Positions 1-6,435 of a stretch of DNA of 6,716 bases are shown here, one piece after another (position 1 is the stretch's first letter; each line of letters opens with the position of its first letter). The stretch comes from Euryarchaeota archaeon UBA136. GTDB taxonomy: Archaea > Thermoplasmatota > Poseidoniia > MGIII > CG-Epi1. Position numbers and translations under genes: made by a program. The stretch covers positions 1-6,716 of the forward strand of contig DAXQ01000053.1 of assembly GCA_002506485.1 (NCBI GenBank). Direction: 5' to 3'. The notes under the pieces were generated by a model. It worked only from the letters and a program-made list of their open reading frames with translations. It was not told the DNA's origin and did not search any database.

Positions 1-10
1 TGTAGAATAA

Positions 11-85
11 TGGAGCCACCGGTGGGAATCGAACCCACGACCTGCGCCTTACCAAGGCACCGCTATACCCCTTAGCCACGGTGGC
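11..85 (-). tRNA. tRNA-Thr (anticodon GGU), CCA encoded
   Basis: Read on the minus strand, this folds as a complete cloverleaf. The acceptor stem is GCCACCG/CGGTGGC, followed by U8-G9, a D stem GCTA/TAGC with loop AGGGGTA, an anticodon stem GTGCC/GGCGC with loop TTGGTAA, a five-base variable loop AGGTC, and a T arm GTGGG/CCCAC with loop TTCGATT. The anticodon at loop positions 34-36 is GGU, which reads the Thr codons ACC and ACU. The 3' end is T73 followed by an encoded CCA. G1-C72, C2-G71 and U73 match known archaeal threonine-tRNA identity features. G15 and C48 can form the Levitt pair. No intron is visible. The gene points away from the helicase gene. Its downstream flank is cut by the window edge, so no terminator can be assessed. 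Confidence 0.96.
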
Positions 86-107
86 TCTTTTTTGCGACTG
101 AAGGGGC

Positions 108-118
108 CTAAAAAGAGT
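108..118 (-). promoter_or_regulatory. possible TATA-like box for the tRNA-Thr gene
   Basis: On the minus strand this reads CTCTTTTTAGG, centred about 27 nt upstream of the mature tRNA 5' end. That is the usual archaeal distance from TATA box to start. It is only a loose match to the TTTAWATA consensus, and the short A-run just upstream of the tRNA contributes to local AT richness, so the call is tentative. Confidence 0.3.
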
Positions 119-123
119 TTATC
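111..123 (+). promoter_or_regulatory. possible BRE/TATA element for the helicase gene
   Basis: The plus strand reads AAAAGAGTTTATC: a purine-rich BRE-like stretch followed by TTTATC. Transcription from it would begin at about 143-150. That fits either a nearly leaderless start at the ATG at 143 or a leader of about 55 nt before the ATG at 203. It overlaps the candidate tRNA promoter on the other strand. A weaker alternative is the AT-rich stretch around 152-162. The position is plausible but the match is weak. Confidence 0.3.
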
Positions 124-202
124 ACATTTTATTGGGTTTGAGATGAGACCCATAATCTATTACACCCTTCGCTATTCTGCGGCAGTTAACGTTTCGAAAA
201 AC

Positions 203-3200
203 ATGGTAAATTACATTACTGATAGAAGTACCAAAGAAGAAGTACTGAGTGGGTTCGAACCAATTATTCAGAAATGGTTCAATGATAAATTTGAAGACCT
301 TACGCCACCGCAGGCAATGGCTGTCCCCTTAATCTCTAAAAAAGAAAACGTGCTAGTCTCGAGTCCCACGGGCTCAGGAAAGACCCTTACCGCTTTTCTC
401 AGCATATTAAATGACTTTTTTAGAATACACAAGAATGGTGACCTAGAAACAGGAGTGCATGCCATCTATATCTCTCCTCTGAAGGCATTGGCGAATGATA
501 TTGATAGAAATCTTAAGCAACCTTTGGATGAGATGATTGAAATAGCAGCTAAGGGAAAAATAGATATTCCTGAAATCAAGGTTGCTGTTAGAACTGGTGA
601 TACCTCACTCAAGGAAAGGGCAAGAATGGTAAGGAAACCGCCTCACATTCTAATCACCACCCCTGAAAGTCTGGGCCTCCTTTTATCATCAAAGAAATTC
701 AGGGCCCACTTTAGAAAAACAAGATACATCATACTGGATGAGATACATGATCTAGCCAATAACAAGAGAGGAACTCACCTTTCCCTTTCGGTAGAGAGGC
801 TGGCACAGGTTATTGATGGAGAGCCGGTAAGAATCGGCTTATCTGCGACACAAGCCCCGATTGAGGATATAGCTGGTTTTCTAGGCGGATACAAAAACGG
901 AAAACCAAGGCTTGTGAATATCGTGGATGTTAAAGAAAGAAAACATCTGGATCTAAAGGTTATTTGTCCTGTCGACAATCTAACCCTCCACTCTACAGAA
1001 GTAATTAATTCAAAGATGTACGACCTACTGGTTGATTTGGTCAATGATCATCGAACTACCCTAATCTTCACCAACACCAGAGCTGGAACGGAGTCAATTG
1101 CCATGCAATTGAAAGAAAGAGGTATAGAGAAATTGGCAGCACACCATGGTTCTTTGTCCAAAGAAATGAGACTGGATGTGGAAGAAAAACTCAAAGCTGG
1201 TGAAATGAATGTCGTTATTTCATCGACAAGCTTGGAGTTAGGAATTGATATCGGGTACGTTGATCTCGTTGTCCAGATAGGATCACCTAAATCAATCGCT
1301 AAAGGACTCCAACGAATTGGGAGGGCCGGACATGCGCTGAAGGAAATTTCCAAGGGAAGATTGGTTGTATTTGATTCCGATGACCTAATCGAATGTGCAG
1401 TTCTGGTCAGATCCGCATACGAGGGGCAAATAGATAGAGTTTCTATTCCTGAGAAGGCCACTGACGTACTGGCCCAATCCCTCATTGGAATGTCCCTAGA
1501 TCGCAAATGGGATAGTAACGAAATGTATGAGCTTGTTAGATGTGCATATCCATACCGCAACCTATCCAAGCATGAGTTCCTTGAGGTTCTTGATTTTCTG
1601 GGAGGGAATGCACTAGAGAATCACGGAGTCTATCCTAAAATATGGTATGATAAGAAATCAAAAGAGATTGGTATCAAAAGAGGGGCGCGGCAAATCTACA
1701 ACATGAATATTGGTACAATCCCTCAAGAAATCAATTATGCTGTCGTACTTGAGGGAAGAGGCGTACAATTAGGGAATTTATCGGAAAAGTTCGTTGAGAA
1801 TCTTTCGAGAAATGACATATTTGTATTGGGTGGAAGAACATATCAATTCATAGAGACAAAAAGATCGACCGTGGTAGTAAAGGATGGTCTAGGTAGAAAA
1901 CCTACTGTTCCATCGTGGTCTGGAGAAATGTTACCTCGCTCTTTTGACCTGTCTGAGGCCGTAGGAAGATTCAGGGCGGAAGTGGAGGAGAAGCTCGAGA
2001 AGCCTGAACAAGAGATAATCGAGTGGTTGGAAAAGGATTTTAGACTGGATCAGGGGGCTGCTAAAACAATAATCTCCCACCTTGATGAACAAAAGAAGAT
2101 TTGTGGATTTGTACCCTCTGACAAGAGATTGATGGTTGAGGGATATATTGACAATAGGGGGCGCAACGGAGCGATTTTTCATTTCCCGTTCGGAAGGAGG
2201 GTCAATGATGCCCTTTCTAGGGCCTTTGCCTATCAACTTGGAAAAGAAATTGGAAGCAGCATAAGAATCTCGTTAAGCGATGATGCATTCCTGCTGACCT
2301 TTCCTAGCAGATTGGCAATCGAGGGTTTGGCAGACAGGCTAATGCCCAAGAATCTTGAACCTCTGCTCAGAAAGGCAATCAAAAACACCGAAATATTTGC
2401 TCAGCGCTTCCGCCACTGTGCCAACCGCTCATTCATGGTGCTGCGCAATTACAAAGGGCGTGAAATATCGATGCCCAGGCAGCAACTAAGGACCTCCCAG
2501 GTACTAGAAGCGATTAATCAAGTTGATTCATTCCCAATGCTCGAGGAAGCTTATCGTGAGATTCTATATGATGCCTTTGACATTAACAATGCTCAGCTCA
2601 TACTGGATGAGATTGAGAGTGGAAAAAGAATTATTGAACATCGAAGTTATGCACCTGTACCTTCTCCCTTTTCCCATTCCTTGATACTTTCAGGTCTTAG
2701 TGACATAGTCCTGATGGAAGACCGTTCTGCACTCCTGAGAGAGTTGCATGCCCAAGTCCTAGGAAGGGTGTTAGAACAGGGAGACGGAGACAAACCAAGA
2801 TTTGAAAAAGAATTGATAGACAGCCACTTCAATGAAAAGAAACCGATTGTCGGTACGAGAGAAGGCGCGATTCAAGCTATTCGCCAGATCGGTGGAATCC
2901 ATCTATTGAACGACAAAGGAAAATCAATCTACCGAATGTCTGATATGGCCACTACCGAAATGCAGGAATTATGTCATGAGATGATTGATGGGGAAATTGT
3001 TGAATCCGCCTGGACCGGAGAAAAAGAACCTCTTTACGTAACGCCCGAATTAATCCCATACTACAGAACAGTCTACGGCTCTGACGAAAAATTATCGAAA
3101 GAAGCGGAAAAGGTCTACAATAAATTGAAGGGGCAGAAAGACATCAAATCGAAAAATATCAGTGATGAATTAGAAAGGAATTATCTCGTTTGCAGAATGG

Positions 3201-5539
3201 TTGATGGATTCACCAAACGGAAAATTGGGAACAGTGCACCATATGAAAAAGCACTGGATTATATTATTACGAAACATATCGGTTTTGTTGGACCAAGAGC
3301 TGTAGAAGAGATTGCTCTTGAACTCAGATTACCAGAGGAAGTAATCAGTCAGTCACTTTACGATTTAGAAGAACAGGGAACTATTCAAGGTGGGAATTTT
3401 GTCTTGGGTCAAAGTACTCCCCAATATTTGATGGCTGAAGATGTAATCTATCTAGAAGCTCAATCACATGGAAATGTTGATGTCATTCCTGACAGGATTC
3501 TGAGAGAGTTTATTGACTATAAGCTATTCAAGAGATTTTCAAGCCTGCAAACGCTTTTTGATCAGCACTGTGACGTCGCCTCTCCAAGAACTGCATTTCA
3601 TAGATTGGACAAACCTGATCTTGAGGAGTGGTGGGAGTGGAGAGATTCAGATGCTATACTACAAGGAAGGTTTTCAGGAGGGAAACTAAGGTACGTGCCT
3701 GCCAATAAAGTTGGGATGTACCAAGCCTTGTTCAGAAAGGAACCTGAGGGAAAAATCCAAAGCCTGATTGTGGATATGCTCAAAAGAAGCCCACCGGTGA
3801 CCAAAAGCGAAATAACAAAGGAATTGGAACTGAAACCTGAACTGGTACATGGGGCACTAAGGACCTTAGAAGAAAATCTGATGGTTCATCGTTACAACCG
3901 AAATCGTAATCCTTGGACAACGCACAATCGATACCGATTATTGACAGAATACGAAGCTCCTGAAGAACCTGAAAAGAAACTGGTCATCGACCAATTACGG
4001 GGCATTGGTCCTCTTACTTTTGCAGAATTAAGAAGAGAATGCGGGATGCCGCTCAATGTCACAAGGAGTATTCTGAATCAGTTGCAAGAAGATAATATAA
4101 TTTCTAGAATAGTTGTCGTAGGAGCTACGCGCTTATTCACCTATTGCCTAACTGAGGAAGTTGAAAGTATAAAAAAGACTGAGGAAAAAAGGGTGACGAG
4201 GGTTGTTTCCTGGAGAGATCCACTTCTCACTCATATCCGAAGAGAAATGTACTCCCAATATGGTGAAGCTTGGACACATCCGATCGTATCTGGAGGGATG
4301 GTCGCAGGATTTATGGAAGCCTGGGCCATGTCTGGGTTACTAGATGTTAGAGAAGTAGTACTGAATGAGGATTTAGGAATCGAAAAATTCCTAGACGCTT
4401 TGGATGAATTTGCGACATACCAGGAGAACTTTCACAGTAATATTATTAGAGTCAAAGCCTTTGCTGGAACTCGAATAGAAGAACTCGACACAACCATAAT
4501 AAAGAAATTCGAAAGCAAGGGATATCAGAGAATAAGGGAATGGTTGGTCAAAGGTCCAGTCATTAATCTTTCCTACCAGAAACGAGAGATATACGGCTAC
4601 TTGCTTTGGAAACAGAGAATACATCCTGAAAGGAGATTCCGAAATGCAACGGAAGCATTCCGTGAGATGGGAGGTATACGTTCAGAATATGAACTTTCCT
4701 TGAGAATTCAAGGACGTTTCTTCCATCCTCGAGATTACGGTAACGAAATGGAAATAGTTCAAGGTGTGATGATTCCTGGTTACTCCACCTACTGTACCGT
4801 AAGAGATGCTATAATCTACCGTGATGCCAGAAACATGGCTTCGGAACCCGAAGATAGAAGGCTGTTGGCTCTGGCAATAGATTCCAAAGGCTTGCCACGT
4901 GAAGAACTCTATAGGAGAAGTGGTATGGATCCGGACTCGTTCAAGCGGTCTCTGACCCGACTGTACAAATCCCTCAACCTGGTACGAACCACAAGAGGAA
5001 ATTATCGTACTTTACCGGTCAATCGAATTTACGAGGCCGATGAGGCCAAGTTCAGAGTTGTCAAGAAACTGATATTATCGTTTGGAATTATCTCTGCTGA
5101 GGATCTTGGAATGCTTCTCAAGGGTGAGATTCCAATGGCTGAACTGAGAAAAATACTTTCAAAACTGGAAGAAGAAGGAACCCTGGTGAAAGGATTTCTG
5201 AAGGAAGGAAGTGAGACCTTGTACTGGATTATAAGTGAGGATCTGGAAAAGGTCAAAGGGCATCTTTTCCAAGGCAGTTTTGTTCTGACACAAGCTGACA
5301 GGCTATCGCATTATCTGAGTGAGGATGTCAAACAAAAATTCGGGTTGGGAGCCTGCAATGTGATTTTTAGTTCGACACGAACAACCGGTGCCTTCAAAAT
5401 GTCAAAGAGAGGAAAAGACGTCGTGATTACTGAATTTAGGGGCAGGAATCAGGAAAGACACGTCATAGAGGCATGGTGCAGACAATGGAGAATGAATCTC
5501 GAATGGGAACTTAAGACTGACGAGAAAGTGGAAATCTAA
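203..5539 (+). CDS. lhr: Lhr-type superfamily 2 ATP-dependent helicase with extended, internally duplicated C-terminal half
   Basis: This is an ATP-dependent 3'-5' nucleic-acid helicase of the Lhr family, known for roles in DNA repair and replication-fork rescue. Numbering is from the ATG at 203 (about 1778 aa). Visible motifs: LTPPQ 33-37 (Q motif), SPTGSGKT 54-61 (I, K60), SPLKALAND 91-99 (Ia), TTPESL 152-157 (Ib), DEIH 179-182 (II), SAT 214-216 (III), LIFTNTR 287-293 (IV), TSLELGID 342-349 (V), QRIGRAGH 370-377 (VI). A winged helix and the Lhr-specific DEAD_assoc domain follow (FHFPFGRR near 659-666, RFRHCANRS 735-743, PSPF 820-823), ending the core near 853. Winged-helix-like segments lie near 881-953 and 1013-1069. 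Two similar units follow (about 1103-1406 and 1463-1766), each with QGRF, two winged helices and a barrel-like module. E. coli Lhr is 1538 aa, so this one is unusually long. The frame stays open to a TTG at 92; 203 is chosen because the residues before it look non-conserved. The ATG at 143 is an alternative. No frameshift is seen. Confidence 0.93.
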   Translation: MVNYITDRSTKEEVLSGFEPIIQKWFNDKFEDLTPPQAMAVPLISKKENVLVSSPTGSGKTLTAFLSILNDFFRIHKNGDLETGVHAIYISPLKALANDIDRNLKQPLDEMIEIAAKGKIDIPEIKVAVRTGDTSLKERARMVRKPPHILITTPESLGLLLSSKKFRAHFRKTRYIILDEIHDLANNKRGTHLSLSVERLAQVIDGEPVRIGLSATQAPIEDIAGFLGGYKNGKPRLVNIVDVKERKHLDLKVICPVDNLTLHSTEVINSKMYDLLVDLVNDHRTTLIFTNTRAGTESIAMQLKERGIEKLAAHHGSLSKEMRLDVEEKLKAGEMNVVISSTSLELGIDIGYVDLVVQIGSPKSIAKGLQRIGRAGHALKEISKGRLVVFDSDDLIECAVLVRSAYEGQIDRVSIPEKATDVLAQSLIGMSLDRKWDSNEMYELVRCAYPYRNLSKHEFLEVLDFLGGNALENHGVYPKIWYDKKSKEIGIKRGARQIYNMNIGTIPQEINYAVVLEGRGVQLGNLSEKFVENLSRNDIFVLGGRTYQFIETKRSTVVVKDGLGRKPTVPSWSGEMLPRSFDLSEAVGRFRAEVEEKLEKPEQEIIEWLEKDFRLDQGAAKTIISHLDEQKKICGFVPSDKRLMVEGYIDNRGRNGAIFHFPFGRRVNDALSRAFAYQLGKEIGSSIRISLSDDAFLLTFPSRLAIEGLADRLMPKNLEPLLRKAIKNTEIFAQRFRHCANRSFMVLRNYKGREISMPRQQLRTSQVLEAINQVDSFPMLEEAYREILYDAFDINNAQLILDEIESGKRIIEHRSYAPVPSPFSHSLILSGLSDIVLMEDRSALLRELHAQVLGRVLEQGDGDKPRFEKELIDSHFNEKKPIVGTREGAIQAIRQIGGIHLLNDKGKSIYRMSDMATTEMQELCHEMIDGEIVESAWTGEKEPLYVTPELIPYYRTVYGSDEKLSKEAEKVYNKLKGQKDIKSKNISDELERNYLVCRMVDGFTKRKIGNSAPYEKALDYIITKHIGFVGPRAVEEIALELRLPEEVISQSLYDLEEQGTIQGGNFVLGQSTPQYLMAEDVIYLEAQSHGNVDVIPDRILREFIDYKLFKRFSSLQTLFDQHCDVASPRTAFHRLDKPDLEEWWEWRDSDAILQGRFSGGKLRYVPANKVGMYQALFRKEPEGKIQSLIVDMLKRSPPVTKSEITKELELKPELVHGALRTLEENLMVHRYNRNRNPWTTHNRYRLLTEYEAPEEPEKKLVIDQLRGIGPLTFAELRRECGMPLNVTRSILNQLQEDNIISRIVVVGATRLFTYCLTEEVESIKKTEEKRVTRVVSWRDPLLTHIRREMYSQYGEAWTHPIVSGGMVAGFMEAWAMSGLLDVREVVLNEDLGIEKFLDALDEFATYQENFHSNIIRVKAFAGTRIEELDTTIIKKFESKGYQRIREWLVKGPVINLSYQKREIYGYLLWKQRIHPERRFRNATEAFREMGGIRSEYELSLRIQGRFFHPRDYGNEMEIVQGVMIPGYSTYCTVRDAIIYRDARNMASEPEDRRLLALAIDSKGLPREELYRRSGMDPDSFKRSLTRLYKSLNLVRTTRGNYRTLPVNRIYEADEAKFRVVKKLILSFGIISAEDLGMLLKGEIPMAELRKILSKLEEEGTLVKGFLKEGSETLYWIISEDLEKVKGHLFQGSFVLTQADRLSHYLSEDVKQKFGLGACNVIFSSTRTTGAFKMSKRGKDVVITEFRGRNQERHVIEAWCRQWRMNLEWELKTDEKVEI
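3509..4420 (+). repeat. C-terminal unit A of the Lhr protein (first copy of an intragenic duplication)
   Basis: This codes for residues about 1103-1406 of the 1778-aa protein. In order it holds an aromatic-rich lead-in, QGRF (1154-1157), a winged helix (about 1180-1250), a second winged helix (about 1256-1318), and a segment starting WRDPLLTHIRREM (about 1337) and continuing through GGMVAGFMEAW. That last segment resembles the beta-barrel part of AlkZ/YcaQ-type proteins. The same order of elements recurs in unit B. The two are similar in protein pattern but diverged in DNA, so the duplication is old. Boundaries are approximate and judged by eye. Confidence 0.55.
4589..5500 (+). repeat. C-terminal unit B of the Lhr protein (second copy of an intragenic duplication)
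   Basis: This codes for residues about 1463-1766. It contains QGRF (1503-1506), a winged helix (about 1547-1608), a second winged helix (about 1611-1678, with FGIISAEDLGMLL and a KLEEEGTLV recognition-helix end), then FVLTQADRLSHYLSEDV (from about 1693) and TTGAFKMSKRGKDVVITEF. It matches unit A element by element: RDPLLTHIRRE against ADRLSHYLSED, and QYGEAW against KFGLGA. The unit runs almost to the C-terminus. About 55 residues of unassigned sequence separate A and B. Boundaries are approximate. Confidence 0.55.
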
Positions 5540-6348
5540 AGAAATTCACCATAGACTGAATCTGGTAGTCTGGTATGTATGTTGTAAACTTGATCCCCGG
5601 ATAGAATATTATTTTCGAGAGCCTTGTGTGTTTTACGAGGTACGGTCTTAGGCCCCATTACAGCACCTGGTCTCTGTGGATCATCCAGATAATCTGTTTC
5701 CAGCATAAATTCGGATTTGGCCGCAATTTCAATATTGGTTGAAGAGGAAATAAGAGAAACCACGATTCCATGTGGGTCTTCAAGTGCACCCGGCCCACCA
5801 TAGTGTTTGACCAGACGGGACTTGGGGAATCTGGCATTGGAAGCAATTCGAGATAGGTCGGCCATAACTTCAGGAGTGGCGGATTCAGTGTGAAGAACTG
5901 CTGCCGCATCGACCTCCTTGGCCCTTGATAGAGACTCGGTCAGGACATCGTTCGCCAAGTCCCATACAGAAGGTTCAACTTCAAAATGAGGACGGCCTAA
6001 CTCGCCTAATCCAACCGTTTTTTTCTCATCAACCAGAGATGTACAATAATCCACGGCCTCGAAATAAATCTCCGAGGCTTGAGAAGGGGAATTGAATTCA
6101 AGAAGTTTGAGCAATTCGATTGGATGAGGTGCTGCAACCACTGCTACCTTGGCACCTGTTTCTCTGGCCTTCACTGCCAATTTTAGAGTCGTTTTAACTT
6201 GGCTTTGAAAACTATCTATCTTTTTCCAGGAACCATATGGCTTATGGACCAACACCAAACGAGTTCCTCCAGCTTTAATGAAATCCTTAACGGCCAACTC
6301 CTTCCTACCTGATGGATCCAAATGAAAATGGTTGTCGGTTATCTCCAC
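5536..6348 (-). CDS. TatD-related TIM-barrel metal-dependent hydrolase (COG1099-like)
   Basis: This is a predicted cytoplasmic metal-dependent hydrolase of 270 aa, within the normal TatD size range. Candidate metal ligands appear in the family's order: HxH at H7/H9 in DNHFHLD, E116 in GLGELG, H153 in VLHTES, H182 in VKHYGG and D219 in LETDYLDDP. The stretch from D219 through RPGAVMGPKTVPRKT is one I associate with the archaeal COG1099 group, which is distinct from classical TatD DNases. A phosphoesterase or nuclease activity is likely from the superfamily, but the substrate is unknown. The start is GTG at 6348. Upstream in frame there is no other start codon before a stop (TGA at 6387-6385), and the protein begins just before the HxH strand, as expected. 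There is no Shine-Dalgarno sequence, and a TATA-like box lies about 27 nt upstream, so translation is probably leaderless. The gene converges on the helicase gene with a 4-nt overlap, and is divergent from the secreted-protein gene. Confidence 0.88.
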   Translation of the reverse strand: MEITDNHFHLDPSGRKELAVKDFIKAGGTRLVLVHKPYGSWKKIDSFQSQVKTTLKLAVKARETGAKVAVVAAPHPIELLKLLEFNSPSQASEIYFEAVDYCTSLVDEKKTVGLGELGRPHFEVEPSVWDLANDVLTESLSRAKEVDAAAVLHTESATPEVMADLSRIASNARFPKSRLVKHYGGPGALEDPHGIVVSLISSSTNIEIAAKSEFMLETDYLDDPQRPGAVMGPKTVPRKTHKALENNILSGDQVYNIHTRLPDSVYGEFL

Positions 6349-6370
6349 ATTATTGCAAGATAGATAGCCA

Positions 6371-6384
6371 CGTATAGGCTTTAC
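6371..6384 (-). promoter_or_regulatory. BRE/TATA-like promoter of the TatD-like hydrolase gene
   Basis: On the minus strand this reads GTAAAGCCTATACG, a purine-rich BRE-like half followed by CCTATAC. Its centre is about 27 nt upstream of the GTG start, which would place transcription start at or within a few bases of that codon and give a leaderless mRNA. The box is not a perfect consensus. Its position, and the absence of a ribosome binding site, support it. Confidence 0.5.
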
Positions 6385-6395
6385 TCATTACCGGC

Positions 6396-6408
6396 ACAAA
6401 AGTTATAT
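6396..6408 (+). promoter_or_regulatory. BRE/TATA-like promoter of the secreted-protein gene
   Basis: The plus strand reads ACAAAAGTTATAT, an A-rich BRE-like part followed by TTATAT. The TATA centre is about 30 nt before the ATG at 6436, so the expected transcript begins some 3-8 nt ahead of the start codon. No Shine-Dalgarno sequence lies between. This is the clearest archaeal promoter-like element in the window, and it lies about 30 nt from the opposing hydrolase box. Confidence 0.55.
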
Positions 6409-6435
6409 CGTGCGTTGGCTAGAACTCAACCTGAT

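Noticed and set aside
11..85. tRNA as an integration (att) site
   Set aside because: No integrase gene and no duplicate of the tRNA 3' end were seen in the window, so nothing supports an inserted element.
92..202. N-terminal extension of the helicase from TTG 92
   Set aside because: A promoter for this start would have to lie within the tRNA gene, and the extra residues do not resemble the Lhr N-terminus. Kept only as an alternative start.
1048..1569. Minus-strand open frame of 173 codons
   Set aside because: It lies wholly antisense to the well-supported helicase core (motifs IV-VI). Its translation is serine/leucine-rich with no recognisable domain, typical of a shadow frame.
1931..2236. 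Minus-strand open frame of 101 codons
   Set aside because: Antisense to the Lhr DEAD_assoc region, with no promoter, start context or protein motif of its own.
5540..5600. Terminator for the helicase gene
   Set aside because: No T-run or strong hairpin is visible after the stop, and the region is coding sequence on the other strand.
5658..5909. Minus-strand 83-codon frame inside the hydrolase gene
   Set aside because: Same strand but another frame than the hydrolase, which has clear metal-ligand motifs. The alternative product has no recognisable features.
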